From Flavobacteriaceae bacterium (GTDB lineage Bacteria > Bacteroidota > Bacteroidia > Flavobacteriales > Flavobacteriaceae), in NCBI GenBank assembly GCA_026988355.1, contig JALSLK010000076.1, positions 1-44,651 of the forward strand: a stretch of DNA of 44,651 nt, given 5' to 3'. The notes beneath the pieces were generated by a model that did not search any database, was not told the origin of the DNA, and worked only from the letters and a program-made list of their open reading frames with translations. Below, one piece after another: positions 1 through 9,075 of the stretch. Made by a program: the position numbers and the translations under genes. How positions within the stretch are numbered: the stretch's first letter is position 1; every line of letters begins with the position of its first letter.

Positions 1-174
1 CCATTGTGTTCTTCCTAAAAGACCAATGCTTAATGTCTCTCTCGATCCTGCATATGCAGGATTTACTACATTCATGTTATACATATAATGTGTATACTGT
101 GGGTCTTGCTGACCGTAAACCGATGTAGCTGTTAACAGTAATATTAATACTGATATAAATAATGTTCTTTTCAT
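1..174 (-). CDS. PorP/SprF family type IX secretion membrane protein, 5' part
   Basis: This is the N-terminal 58 codons of a gene that runs off the left edge of the window. The protein starts with a signal peptide (MKRTLFISVLILLLTATSVYG, cleaved near residue 21). It continues with QQDPQYTHYMYN and NPAYAGSRETLS, which is the characteristic opening of the PorP/SprF family. These are outer-membrane beta-barrel proteins associated with T9SS and gliding motility, often encoded beside genes for large adhesins. The ATG lies 53 bases downstream of a TAAATTTG box on the same strand. Family assignment is strong from these few residues, but which PorP paralogue it is and what lies downstream cannot be seen. 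Confidence 0.85.
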   Translation of the reverse strand, partial: MKRTLFISVLILLLTATSVYGQQDPQYTHYMYNMNVVNPAYAGSRETLSIGLLGRTQW

Positions 175-813
175 AAAAATAATCAAATTATGGGTTTATA
201 GGGGTTTGTTTTATTCTCACTTCTTGCAAATTTAATATAATTTATTTACATAGGATAGACTGTTTTATTTTTTTTTAATGCTTCTGCACAGGAAGTTGTA
301 AAAAAAAACATTTTCATACACTTCTATTTATCAAAAAAATACCATTCTATTTTTCTTTATTTTCTAAATCTAAATTACAAACATATAGCTATACTTCCTT
401 TAATCCCCCTCAATTAATCTCTACGTACATTTTAAATAATTTACACTTCAACCTTTTATAAATATAGCATCTATTAATCTAAATTTTAATTTGATATTTT
501 TTAGTTTGAATGATTTCTTAGAGGTAGGCAGATAGGTTCACATGTTTAACTTGAAGGGAATTCAGAATGGAATTCAAAAGAAAAACAACTCGTTATTCCG
601 TCAAAATGTTTTATGCAAATTTTGCCGTTTATTTATTTTATGTCATTGAAATTCTTAGTCAAACTTAGGTCAAAAGTCTCTTTTTCTATATTAATTTTAG
701 GTTTTATAAATTCTGAATTTCACTAATTTCAACATTTTGGGAATATTTTTTTTTAAATGTTTCATCGGTAACTATAATTTATATTTCACATTCATTATTA
801 GTTGAAAATTGAC
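175..813. other. Intergenic region between divergent genes
   Basis: Apart from the PorP/SprF -7 box, I see no convincing gene, RNA or terminator in these roughly 640 bases. It is strongly AT-rich. One 33-codon reading frame (567-668, plus) has nothing to support it. The length is unusual for this otherwise compact window, so an unrecognised small RNA or a long leader is possible, but nothing in the sequence shows it. Confidence 0.5.
227..234 (-). promoter_or_regulatory. Putative -7 box of the PorP/SprF gene
   Basis: On the minus strand this reads TAAATTTG, an exact match to the Bacteroidetes -7 consensus TAnnTTTG, upstream of the ATG at 174. No good TTG -33 element is seen at 17-23 bases, so the call rests on the -7 box alone. 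Confidence 0.45.
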
Positions 814-821
814 TACATTTG
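814..821 (+). promoter_or_regulatory. Putative -7 box of the suf operon
   Basis: TACATTTG matches TAnnTTTG exactly and lies 29 bases before the sufA start codon. No clear TTG is found at normal -33 spacing. No other strong box lies between here and sufD, so this probably drives the whole suf cluster. Confidence 0.5.
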
Positions 822-850
822 CAATTATTTAGAATTAATCTATATAACTC

Positions 851-1180
851 ATGATACAAGTTAGTGAACAGGCGAAAAAAAAAGTTATTTTAATGATGCA
901 TGAAGATGGCTTTAATTACAAAACAGATTTCGTACGCGTTGGTGTAAAAAGCGGCGGTTGTTCTGGACTCTCTTACGAACTGAAATTCGATAAAGAACAG
1001 ACAGAAAACGACACGCTTTTTGAAAGTAACGATATTAAAATAATCGTAGAAAAAAAGAGCTTCTTATATTTAGCTGGTACTATTCTTGAATATTCTGGAG
1101 GTTTAAATGGTAAAGGTTTTGTTTTTAACAATCCTAATGCGCAAAGAACTTGTGGTTGTGGAGAAAGTTTTTCTCTTTAA
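851..1180 (+). CDS. sufA: HesB/IscA-family iron-sulfur assembly protein (SufA-like)
   Basis: This 109-residue protein has the usual size of A-type iron-sulfur carriers and consists of one HesB/IscA domain. The three conserved cysteines are present: C37 in the GGCSG loop, and C101 and C103 in the C-terminal TCGCGESFS motif. These ligate iron or a nascent cluster that is passed to apo-proteins. It is the first gene of the suf cluster, 36 bases before sufB, and so probably acts as the carrier that receives clusters from SufBCD. It could equally be named iscA- or erpA-like; the operon position favours sufA. It acts in the cytoplasm. Confidence 0.93.
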   Translation: MIQVSEQAKKKVILMMHEDGFNYKTDFVRVGVKSGGCSGLSYELKFDKEQTENDTLFESNDIKIIVEKKSFLYLAGTILEYSGGLNGKGFVFNNPNAQRTCGCGESFSL

Positions 1181-1216
1181 TATTAATTGCTAATTAATTT
1201 ATTTTAAGACAACACT

Positions 1217-2665
1217 ATGAATAAATATACCGAAGACGACTTAAAAAAAGAATTAGAAACTCAAGAATATGAGTATGGGTTCTATTCCGAATTAGATTCT
1301 GAAACTTTTCCTAAAGGATTAAACGAATCTATCATTCGCGCTATTTCTAAGGAAAAAGAAGAACCTAAATGGATGACCGAATGGCGTTTAGATGCTTTTA
1401 AGATTTGGCAAGAAATGGAGGAGCCTGAATGGGCAAATGTACATTATAAAAAACCAGATTTTCAAGCTATTTCTTATTACTCTGCTCCTAAAAAGAAAGA
1501 AAAATTAGATAGCTTAGATCAAGTGGATGCCGAGTTACTCAAAATGTATGCTAAACTTGGTATTTCTGTTAACGAACAAAAAAGAATGAATAATGTTGCG
1601 ATGGATATTGTTGTAGATTCCGTTTCGGTAGCAACAACTTTCAAAAAAACATTAGCCGAAAAAGGTATTTTGTTTATGCCTATTTCTGAAGCGATTCAAG
1701 AACATCCTGAATTGGTCAAAAAATACTTAGGAACTATTGTTCCTAAAAAAGATAATTTTTATGCTGCTTTAAATTCTGCTGTTTTTACAGATGGTTCGTT
1801 TTGTTATATTCCTAAAGGAGTACATTGTCCGATGGAATTATCTACCTATTTTAGAATCAATGAAGGTGGTACTGGTCAATTTGAACGTACTTTATTAATT
1901 GCTGACAAAGGTAGCTATGTAAGTTATTTAGAAGGCTGTACTGCTCCAAGTAGAGATGAAAACCAATTACATGCTGCTGTTGTAGAGTTAATTGCTTTAG
2001 ACGATGCCGAAATAAAGTATTCGACTGTTCAAAATTGGTATCCTGGTAATAGCGAAGGTAAAGGTGGCGTTTTTAATTTTGTAACCAAAAGGGCTTTGTG
2101 TGAAAAAAATGCAAAAGTTTCTTGGACACAAGTAGAAACTGGCTCTGCTGTAACTTGGAAATATCCAAGCTGTATTCTTAAAGGCGACAATTCTGTTGGC
2201 GAATTTTATTCTATTGCTGTTACTAACAATTTTCAACAAGCTGACACCGGAACTAAAATGATTCATTTAGGAAAAAACACCAAAAGTACTATTATTTCAA
2301 AAGGTGTTTCTGCTGGAAAATCACAAAATTCGTATCGTGGCTTAGTACAAATTGGTGCTAGAGCTCAAAATGCTAGAAATTTTACACAATGCGATTCTTT
2401 ATTAATGGGAAATGAGTGTGGTGCACATACATTTCCGTATATAGAATGTAAAAATAATTCTGCTCAACTAGAACACGAAGCGACAACAAGTAAAATTGGC
2501 GAAGACCAATTATTTTACTGTAACCAACGTGGGATTGATACCGAAAAAGCTATCGCTTTAATTGTTAATGGCTTTAGTAAGGAGGTTTTGAATAAATTAC
2601 CAATGGAATTTGCTGTGGAAGCAAGAAAATTATTAGAAATTTCATTAGAAGGTTCTGTTGGATAA
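1217..2665 (+). CDS. sufB: Fe-S cluster assembly scaffold SufB
   Basis: At 482 residues the protein has normal SufB length. SufB forms the SufBC2D complex on which sulfur and iron are assembled into clusters. The C-terminal core is very well conserved: [20 protein letters not shown], then [22 protein letters not shown]392 and E421 are 29 residues apart, the same spacing as the functional pair C405/E434 of E. coli SufB (numbers from memory). The N-terminal helical region (residues 1-100), with [12 protein letters not shown], is also typical. It is followed after 31 bases by a hydrolase gene rather than directly by sufC. It is cytoplasmic and probably cotranscribed with sufA to sufD. Confidence 0.97.
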   Translation: MNKYTEDDLKKELETQEYEYGFYSELDSETFPKGLNESIIRAISKEKEEPKWMTEWRLDAFKIWQEMEEPEWANVHYKKPDFQAISYYSAPKKKEKLDSLDQVDAELLKMYAKLGISVNEQKRMNNVAMDIVVDSVSVATTFKKTLAEKGILFMPISEAIQEHPELVKKYLGTIVPKKDNFYAALNSAVFTDGSFCYIPKGVHCPMELSTYFRINEGGTGQFERTLLIADKGSYVSYLEGCTAPSRDENQLHAAVVELIALDDAEIKYSTVQNWYPGNSEGKGGVFNFVTKRALCEKNAKVSWTQVETGSAVTWKYPSCILKGDNSVGEFYSIAVTNNFQQADTGTKMIHLGKNTKSTIISKGVSAGKSQNSYRGLVQIGARAQNARNFTQCDSLLMGNECGAHTFPYIECKNNSAQLEHEATTSKIGEDQLFYCNQRGIDTEKAIALIVNGFSKEVLNKLPMEFAVEARKLLEISLEGSVG

Positions 2666-2696
2666 TAAATAATACTAACTCATAAAATATATTAAA

Positions 2697-3563
2697 ATGA
2701 AACATTTAATTGTTATATTAATTAGCATCTTGTTTTTTTCTTGTAAACCTAAAAAAAATGAGATTCCAAAAAAAGAAGTTCAAGAAACGGTTATAAACCC
2801 TATAAAATTACGTGTTTTTTCTGGTGGGAAAATTGTAGTAAATAATTTAGAATTATTTTCGCAAGACACAACATATCATGGGCAATCTAAAATTTTTGCC
2901 GATCCGTTTTATGTAATTCAACATCCAAAAGGAAATCTAATTTGGGATGCTGGTTTACCTGAAAACCTTGTTGGTTTACCCAACCCTTTTACCGATCCTA
3001 GCGGTGCATTTACTGTTTCTAGAAAAGATTCATTAAAAAATCAATTGCGTAGTATTGGATTAAAAGTCAAAGACTTTAAATACATTGCTTTGTCTCACAA
3101 CCATTTTGACCATATTGGTCATGCCAACTATTTTAAAAATGCAACTTGGTTAGTACAAGAAAACGAGTATGATTTTTTTCATTCGGATATTGTTAAAAAA
3201 GAGCATCCAGAATTGTATAACGGTATTAAAGATTTAACCAATCCTAAAAAATTAAATGGTGATTTTGATGTTTTCGGCGATGGAACTGTTGTTATTAAAT
3301 ATGCTCCTGGACATACTATTGGACACCAAACTTTATTTTTAAATATTGGATTAGAAAAACCTATTATTCTTATTGGTGATTTGTATCATTTTGAAGAAAA
3401 CAGATTACACAAACGTGTACCCATTTTTAATCATGATGCTACTACAACTAAAAAAAGTATGGAGATCATCGAAGCTTTTGCTAAAGAAAAAGGTGCCGAA
3501 ATTATTATTCAACATTCTCCCAAAGATTTTGAAAAATTACAAAAAATGTTAGTTAAAAAATAA
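2697..3563 (+). CDS. MBL-fold metallo-hydrolase lipoprotein, AHL-lactonase-like
   Basis: This 288-residue protein begins with a lipoprotein signal (ISILFFSC, lipid-modified Cys 16), which implies export to the periplasm or outer membrane. The rest is a metallo-beta-lactamase fold with a complete dinuclear metal site: H134xH136xD138H139, H206 in PGHTIGH, D228 in IGDLYH and H273 in QHSP. The sequence around these sites resembles the N-acyl-homoserine lactonase group, but the substrate cannot be read from sequence. It sits in the suf operon, 31 bases after sufB and only 4 bases before sufC, so it must be cotranscribed and perhaps translationally coupled. An exported hydrolase has no obvious role in cytosolic cluster assembly. 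Confidence 0.85.
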   Translation: MKHLIVILISILFFSCKPKKNEIPKKEVQETVINPIKLRVFSGGKIVVNNLELFSQDTTYHGQSKIFADPFYVIQHPKGNLIWDAGLPENLVGLPNPFTDPSGAFTVSRKDSLKNQLRSIGLKVKDFKYIALSHNHFDHIGHANYFKNATWLVQENEYDFFHSDIVKKEHPELYNGIKDLTNPKKLNGDFDVFGDGTVVIKYAPGHTIGHQTLFLNIGLEKPIILIGDLYHFEENRLHKRVPIFNHDATTTKKSMEIIEAFAKEKGAEIIIQHSPKDFEKLQKMLVKK

Positions 3564-3567
3564 AAAA

Positions 3568-4305
3568 ATGTTACAAATAACAAACTTACACGCTGGAGTA
3601 GAAGATAGTGAAATTCTTAGAGGTATCAATTTAGAAATAAAAGCTGGAGAAGTTCATGCTATAATGGGTCCTAATGGTTCTGGAAAAAGCACATTGTCTT
3701 CTGTAATTGCTGGTAATGAAACTTACGAAGTTTCTCGTGGAGAAATTTTGCTAGACAACGAAAGTATATTAGACGATTCGCCAGATATTCGTGCACACAA
3801 AGGCATATTTATGTCCTTTCAATATCCAGTAGAAATTCCTGGCGTTACCACTACCAATTTTATTAAAACCGCCATTAATGCAAAACGTAGTTATTTAGGT
3901 CTAGATGACCTTCCTGCTAAAGATATGCTTCGATTAATTAAAGAAAAAGCAGAGTTGTTGGAAATGGATAGAAAGTTTCTCTCGCGTTCTCTAAATCAAG
4001 GTTTTTCTGGTGGAGAAAAAAAACGAAATGAAATTTTTCAAATGGCAATGTTAGCTCCAAAATTAGCTATTTTAGACGAAACAGACTCTGGTTTAGATAT
4101 CGATGCTCTCAAAATTGTAGCTAATGGTGTTAATAAATTGCGAAATAAAGATAATGCTGTTTTAGTAATTACACATTACCAACGATTATTAGAGTATATT
4201 GTTCCAGATTTTGTTCATGTTCTACACAATGGAAAGATTATTAAATCTGGTGGAAAAGAATTGGCTTTAGAATTAGAAGAAAAAGGATACGATTGGCTAA
4301 AATAA
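3568..4305 (+). CDS. sufC: Fe-S cluster assembly ATPase SufC
   Basis: This 245-residue ABC-type ATPase is the motor of the SufBC2D scaffold. Walker A is at residues 34-42 (GPNGSGKST), the signature at 146-152 (FSGGEKK), Walker B at 166-171 (LAILDE) followed by TDSGLDIDAL, and the switch histidine is H203. The ETDSGLDIDALK stretch and the FQYPVEIPGV Q-loop are diagnostic for SufC among ABC proteins. It has no membrane domain and is cytoplasmic. It lies 28 bases before sufD. Confidence 0.97.
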   Translation: MLQITNLHAGVEDSEILRGINLEIKAGEVHAIMGPNGSGKSTLSSVIAGNETYEVSRGEILLDNESILDDSPDIRAHKGIFMSFQYPVEIPGVTTTNFIKTAINAKRSYLGLDDLPAKDMLRLIKEKAELLEMDRKFLSRSLNQGFSGGEKKRNEIFQMAMLAPKLAILDETDSGLDIDALKIVANGVNKLRNKDNAVLVITHYQRLLEYIVPDFVHVLHNGKIIKSGGKELALELEEKGYDWLK

Positions 4306-4333
4306 ATTATTTGACAGATACAGATACAAGACC

Positions 4334-5650
4334 ATGGAATTAAAAGAAAAACTCATCACATCATTTTTTGAATTAGAAAACAAAGGTACTATTGATTTAG
4401 ACTCTAATATTCATCAAATAAGAAGCAAAGCATTTACCGATTTTGAAACCAAAGGCTTTCCTACAAAAAAAAATGAAGAATGGAAATACACCTCTCTTAA
4501 ATCTGTATTAAATCAAGATTATACTGTTTTTCCGAAAGGTGAGAATGTATTAGAATTAAAAGAGGTTCGAAAATATTTTATTCACGAAATAGACTCGTAT
4601 AAAATTGTTTTTATTGATGGTATTTACAGTTCTTTTTTATCCGAAACGACACATGATGGAATGGATATTTGCCTCATGTCTTCGGCTTTAAAAAAACCTA
4701 AGTATAAAATAATAATTGATCATTATTTTAATACTATCGCAAACAAAAATGAAAGTATTACTTCTTTAAATACCGCTTTTTCTAATCAAGGTGCTTACAT
4801 TCATATTCCCAAAAATACGATTGTTCCTAAACCAATTCAAATTATTCATTTTGCTACTAAAAATGATGAAAATTTATTATTACAACCTCGTAACTTGATT
4901 GTTGTTGATGAAAATTCTCATGTTCAGATAATTGAACGCCATCAAAGTTTAAGCGATGAAGTCGTTTTATCTAATTCTGTAACGGAAATCTTTGCGAACA
5001 AAAAAGCGATTATTGACTATTATAAAATTCAAAACGATACTAAAAATGCTTCTTTAATAGATCAAACTTTTGTACAACAAAAAGACCATAGTGTTGTTTC
5101 TGTGAATACTTTTTCGTTTGGTGGTAAGTTAACAAGAAACCTTTTAGAATTTCATCAAAATGGCGAACGTATTGAATCTAACCTTAACGGAATTACCTTT
5201 ATTAACAACAAACAACATGTAGACAATCATACGCTTGTAAAACACAACAAACCTAATTGTGTAAGTAATGAATTGTATAAAGGTATTTATGCCGATTCTG
5301 CTACTGGCGTTTTTAACGGCAAAGTTATTGTTGATAAAATTGCTCAAAAAACCAATGCTTTTCAACAAAACAACAACATATTAATTGGAAAAAAGGCGAG
5401 TATTAACAGCAAACCGCAACTAGAAATTTTTGCTGACGATGTTAAATGTTCTCATGGTTGTACTATTGGTCAATTAGATGAAATGGCTTTATTTTACATG
5501 CAGCAACGTGGTATCTCAAAACAAGAAGCTACTGGATTATTACTTTATGCTTTTGGTAATGATGTTGTTGAAAAAATTAAAATTCCTGAATTAAAATCTA
5601 GAATTACAAAATTGATTGCTCAAAAACTAGGTGTTAAACTAGGGTTTTAA
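4334..5650 (+). CDS. sufD: Fe-S cluster assembly protein SufD
   Basis: At 438 residues this has typical SufD length; it is the SufB paralogue in the SufBC2D scaffold. The C-terminal core contains ADDVKCSHGCTIGQLDEMA, where H374 corresponds to the essential histidine of E. coli SufD (H360, from memory), and then FYMQQRGIS. The N-terminus contains the typical PTKKNEEWKYTSLK. It is the last gene of the cluster. In many Flavobacteriaceae sufS and sufE follow, but here a minus-strand terminator and an unrelated convergent locus come next, so the desulfurase must be encoded elsewhere. Confidence 0.95.
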   Translation: MELKEKLITSFFELENKGTIDLDSNIHQIRSKAFTDFETKGFPTKKNEEWKYTSLKSVLNQDYTVFPKGENVLELKEVRKYFIHEIDSYKIVFIDGIYSSFLSETTHDGMDICLMSSALKKPKYKIIIDHYFNTIANKNESITSLNTAFSNQGAYIHIPKNTIVPKPIQIIHFATKNDENLLLQPRNLIVVDENSHVQIIERHQSLSDEVVLSNSVTEIFANKKAIIDYYKIQNDTKNASLIDQTFVQQKDHSVVSVNTFSFGGKLTRNLLEFHQNGERIESNLNGITFINNKQHVDNHTLVKHNKPNCVSNELYKGIYADSATGVFNGKVIVDKIAQKTNAFQQNNNILIGKKASINSKPQLEIFADDVKCSHGCTIGQLDEMALFYMQQRGISKQEATGLLLYAFGNDVVEKIKIPELKSRITKLIAQKLGVKLGF

Positions 5651-5706
5651 CCCGAATTATTCACAAATTTTCTATCACAAAACTTTACCTTGTTACCTTG
5701 TTTTAA

Positions 5707-5740
5707 ATAAAAAAAGTCTGGTAATAAAAATTACCAGACT
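5707..5740 (-). terminator. Intrinsic terminator of the HmuY/TonB-receptor operon
   Basis: A perfect 11-bp stem (AGTCTGGTAAT, four-base loop, ATTACCAGACT) at 5715-5740 is followed on the minus strand by a run of T (5714 down to about 5707). The U-tract is on the minus-strand side only, so it serves the gene ending at 5808. On the plus strand, after sufD, the hairpin has no U-run. Confidence 0.8.
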
Positions 5741-5807
5741 AACTAAAATCAAACCTAAAAGGTATAGAAACCTTTTAAAATTTTAACCCAAACATTTTAT
5801 TTTAAAA

Positions 5808-6878
5808 TCAAATTCTTGTTAATGTATATTGAAATTGAGGATTACCTCTTTCTCCTTCTATATTCGTTAAGGTTGTAAATTTTATTTTGTAGTAAAATCC
5901 TTCGGTATCTTTAAGGATATAAAAAATCCCATTCTTTACCTGTGGCGAAACTCCTGGACCCCCTCCTAACCTCCATGAACTTCCAATTGCTCTTTGTGAA
6001 GTGATGAAATTTTCTTCAATAATATCTGCTTGTATAAACGTATCATAATCGTAATTATCGTTACTTACGGAGTAGGCTTTTACATTTTGTAAATTATTAG
6101 AAATGATATAATCTGTATATCCATAAGTTCCAAAACCTGGTATTTGATTCGTAAATATTGTAAAGCAAATATCCCATTTTTGCTTTTCTGGTTCTACATC
6201 GACAATTGTATTTGTATTAAAACTAAAAAATGTAAAATTATAGTTTGCATCTTTTGTTATTTCTACTTCTTTATAGGTAATATCGTCTAAATCGGCATAT
6301 TGTAATAGGTACTTTTCTTCTTGTTTTAAGATTCTAATTTTTTTCCAACCTCGATGTTCTCCTGCTGCTGCCACATTTCCTATTGGTGGTGTATTTGTAG
6401 CTACTTCATATCCTAAATTTAACAGATATACTTTATTTTCTGTATCTATTTCGTTTACTTCTGCAATGGCTGTATTTAAAATATCACCATCAAAATCGTC
6501 TACATACGCTACATTATTGGCATTAAATGTTCCTGTTGCTACTGTATTAAATAAATTTTGTACTTCTGCTGTGTTTACAGCGTTTAAATTGGTAGATTCT
6601 AAGGATTTTGTTGCCATATAAATCGAAGTATTTAGAGATACTCGAAATTCATTTCCACAATAAAAACGCAAATCCCACGAGTCTCTCTGCACAACTGCCT
6701 GTGTATTTGAACTAAAGTCAAAATAGAGCTGGTTTGGTTCATTTGCGCCTCCGATATTTGGTTCTACTATGGCTGCATCTACTATATATTCTCTTTCTGG
6801 ATACGCCTCTTTTTCGCTACAACTTACTAGTAGCACGAAATAAATACTTAATTGAAAAATGTTTTTTATTGTTTTCAT
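5808..6878 (-). CDS. HmuY family heme-binding lipoprotein
   Basis: This 356-residue protein has a lipoprotein signal ending in LLVSC (Cys 20), so it is likely anchored on the outer membrane. The region around residues 50-85 (YFDFSSN, DSWDLRFYCGNEFRVSLN) is the conserved entry to the HmuY fold. HmuY proteins capture heme, or in some relatives other iron ligands, and hand it to a TonB-dependent receptor. Its start lies 4 bases after the stop of such a receptor gene, the usual HmuR-HmuY pairing but with the receptor first. It is longer than Porphyromonas HmuY (about 210 residues), as is common in Flavobacteriaceae. Heme as ligand is inferred. A strong terminator follows. Confidence 0.85.
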   Translation of the reverse strand: MKTIKNIFQLSIYFVLLVSCSEKEAYPEREYIVDAAIVEPNIGGANEPNQLYFDFSSNTQAVVQRDSWDLRFYCGNEFRVSLNTSIYMATKSLESTNLNAVNTAEVQNLFNTVATGTFNANNVAYVDDFDGDILNTAIAEVNEIDTENKVYLLNLGYEVATNTPPIGNVAAAGEHRGWKKIRILKQEEKYLLQYADLDDITYKEVEITKDANYNFTFFSFNTNTIVDVEPEKQKWDICFTIFTNQIPGFGTYGYTDYIISNNLQNVKAYSVSNDNYDYDTFIQADIIEENFITSQRAIGSSWRLGGGPGVSPQVKNGIFYILKDTEGFYYKIKFTTLTNIEGERGNPQFQYTLTRI

Positions 6879-6882
6879 AATT

Positions 6883-9000
6883 TTAATTTGTTAAGTTGTA
6901 TTTTAATTTTATAAAATACGAGCGTCCGTAGCCTAAAAGAATACTACCTGTATTAACGTTATGTGTTCCGCCACTTTCGGTATAGGAACTTTGCACTCTT
7001 GTTACGTTTGATAAATTTCTTACTCCGATGGTAGCTTCTAATTTTTTCTTTAAAAAGGATGTTTTTAATGAGGCATCAATCCAACTATAACTGTCTAATT
7101 TGTTTTTAATATAATTGTCATTAGTGTCTAATAGATATCCAAATTGTTCTCCATTATATTTATAACTTACTACAAAATTGGTATTGATTTTTTTAAATTG
7201 ATATGCTATATTGGAATTAAAAAGGAGTGCATACAGATAATCATCAGCTTTAGTATTATTCAAATGTTGAGCAATTCCTAGAAGTGTACCATTTAGTTGC
7301 ATTTTTAGTTGTCTGTATTGAAATACATTTTCTAAAGAATAATTTATCGATTTGAATGTATCTACATTAAGGTATCGATATGCTAAAAATGGTTCTGTTG
7401 CTATTACTGCTAAATCTATTTTATCATTTACATTTACAAAACCTATTTTAAGTTTATTGGATAATTTTCCATTTTTAAAATAACTTGTTTTTTTGAGGTG
7501 CGTAAAAATACTAAAACTTTTTTCTGGTTTTAAATTGGTGTTTCCTGTTACATTATGATTTGAATCTACAAAATAAGTAAATAGTTCGTCGAACGATGGT
7601 GTTCTATACGAACTTCCAATAACACTTCTCAATTCAAAATTATGTTTTAATAAATAACTAGAACTCAAGGAGTATTGCAATTGATTTTTAAACTTAGATT
7701 GTATCGAATATCGCAGTCCTGGTCTAAATTTTAGATTGTCATTTACGGCATACTCTCCTGACACAAATGCATCGAAATTAGATAGTTTTTCGTTTACATC
7801 TCTTGTGCTAAATACACTTGCTACTGCAGAACCAAAACCATCTTCTACTTTATATTCTAATCCCAATTCAAAATCATACGCTTTATTTGTTGTAAAATGA
7901 CTTATTGTTGCTTTGGAAAAATAAGTTTTTCTAAATAAATAATTTATGTATGCTCCTCGATCGGATTCTCTTGTGTGCAAATCGTAAATTACTCTTCGTA
8001 CTTTTTTTATTTGTTCTTGATAGGCTGCATAAAAATTAAAATTTATTTTGTTTTTAATTTTTGTATTTAAAACAACATCGTGTGTCATTCTATTCGTTAC
8101 AAAATCTTTATCTTCTGGAGCAATAATATCTACTTCTTGTGTTGTTATATTGTTTCGCTCTTCTACTTTTTTATCGTATCTATTTAATAAGGATCTATAA
8201 AATCCTGCTTTGTATACAATTTTAAAATTTTGTTTGTTGTAGCTTAAAATTCCATTCGTTGTAATTTGTTCTTTTGGTAGCCATTCGTGTCCACGTTTTC
8301 CATCTAATAAAAAATAATTTTTACCTTTTCGATCGTTTAAAAATCCTGCAAAATTATCTGTTGTAATGTTTACACTTGCATATAAATTATCGTTTATATT
8401 ATGTGCGATTTGGACTTTTTGTATGTGCCTTCCTTTATTACGCCATTCGTATTCATTTCCTGCTGTTTCTTCTTGGATCGTTGCATTAATATCCCAATCT
8501 TTCTTAGAACTTGTTTTGGTTATTATATTTATCACTCCAGATACTGCATTTTCGCCATACGAAACTCCCATAGAGCCTTCCACAATTTCTATCTGTTTTA
8601 CATTATCTAAATTAATTTGAGTTAAGTCTATATTATTACCAAAACCATCTTCACTAACCATTGGAATTCCGTCTTGCATTATTTTAAAATACTGTCCATC
8701 TAAACCAAACAAACTAACCAAAGATTTTCCTTCATTTGCATTTGAAACTATTTGGATATTTAGATTTTGATTTAATAAATCTGCTAAATTATTTGCGGCA
8801 TTTTGCGCAATTGTTTCGCTATTTATTACGGTAACATCAAATACAGATTTTTTTATAGATTGCCTTGAATACTGCCCTGTAATTACTACTTCTTCTAGGT
8901 CATTTGTTTTTATGGTATCTTTTTTAATTTTTTGCGAAAAAATCAAACTTGATATGAATATAAAACCGAAAGTAAGAATTCTATTTTTATTTGTTATCAT
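6883..9000 (-). CDS. TonB-dependent heme receptor, HmuR-like
   Basis: The protein has 705 residues from the chosen ATG at 9000. The open frame extends to 9075, but a TACATTTG promoter box (9033-9040) lies inside that extension, and the signal peptide MITNKNRILTFGFIFISSLIFSQ begins cleanly at 9000. A TonB-box-like stretch (DLEEVVITG) is followed by the plug (DGIPMVSEDGFG, IEIVEGSMGVSYGENAVSGVINI) and a 22-strand-type barrel. Heme receptors carry FRAP and NPNL motifs flanking a histidine. Here they appear as YRTP (465-468), H482 and NTNLKPE (about 486-492). Together with the HmuY gene downstream, this makes heme the most likely substrate, though iron-siderophore uptake cannot be excluded. Confidence 0.88.
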   Translation of the reverse strand: MITNKNRILTFGFIFISSLIFSQKIKKDTIKTNDLEEVVITGQYSRQSIKKSVFDVTVINSETIAQNAANNLADLLNQNLNIQIVSNANEGKSLVSLFGLDGQYFKIMQDGIPMVSEDGFGNNIDLTQINLDNVKQIEIVEGSMGVSYGENAVSGVINIITKTSSKKDWDINATIQEETAGNEYEWRNKGRHIQKVQIAHNINDNLYASVNITTDNFAGFLNDRKGKNYFLLDGKRGHEWLPKEQITTNGILSYNKQNFKIVYKAGFYRSLLNRYDKKVEERNNITTQEVDIIAPEDKDFVTNRMTHDVVLNTKIKNKINFNFYAAYQEQIKKVRRVIYDLHTRESDRGAYINYLFRKTYFSKATISHFTTNKAYDFELGLEYKVEDGFGSAVASVFSTRDVNEKLSNFDAFVSGEYAVNDNLKFRPGLRYSIQSKFKNQLQYSLSSSYLLKHNFELRSVIGSSYRTPSFDELFTYFVDSNHNVTGNTNLKPEKSFSIFTHLKKTSYFKNGKLSNKLKIGFVNVNDKIDLAVIATEPFLAYRYLNVDTFKSINYSLENVFQYRQLKMQLNGTLLGIAQHLNNTKADDYLYALLFNSNIAYQFKKINTNFVVSYKYNGEQFGYLLDTNDNYIKNKLDSYSWIDASLKTSFLKKKLEATIGVRNLSNVTRVQSSYTESGGTHNVNTGSILLGYGRSYFIKLKYNLTN

Positions 9001-9032
9001 TTTATTTTTAATAAGTCTTAATAAGAATAGTG

Positions 9033-9040
9033 CAAATGTA
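9033..9040 (-). promoter_or_regulatory. Putative -7 box of the HmuR-HmuY operon
   Basis: The minus strand reads TACATTTG, an exact TAnnTTTG match, 32 bases before the ATG at 9000. A TTG at normal spacing is not evident, which could fit a promoter that needs an activator such as the adjacent AraC protein. Confidence 0.5.
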
Positions 9041-9075
9041 TTTCTTTTGTGAATTTTTAATATTGTATATAGCAA

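Noticed and set aside
567..668. 33-codon reading frame on the plus strand upstream of suf
   Set aside because: No promoter box close by, no recognisable motif, and the length is expected by chance.
5715..5740. Hairpin after sufD as the suf terminator
   Set aside because: The T-run is only on the minus-strand side, so it belongs to the HmuY operon; it may stop suf transcripts only weakly.
5757..5776. Second small hairpin AAAAGG/CCTTTT after the HmuY gene
   Set aside because: A six-base stem of mostly A-T pairs without a clear U-run; likely chance in this AT-rich sequence.
9001..9075. 25-codon N-terminal extension of the heme receptor
   Set aside because: It contains the TACATTTG promoter box and precedes a complete signal peptide starting at 9000.
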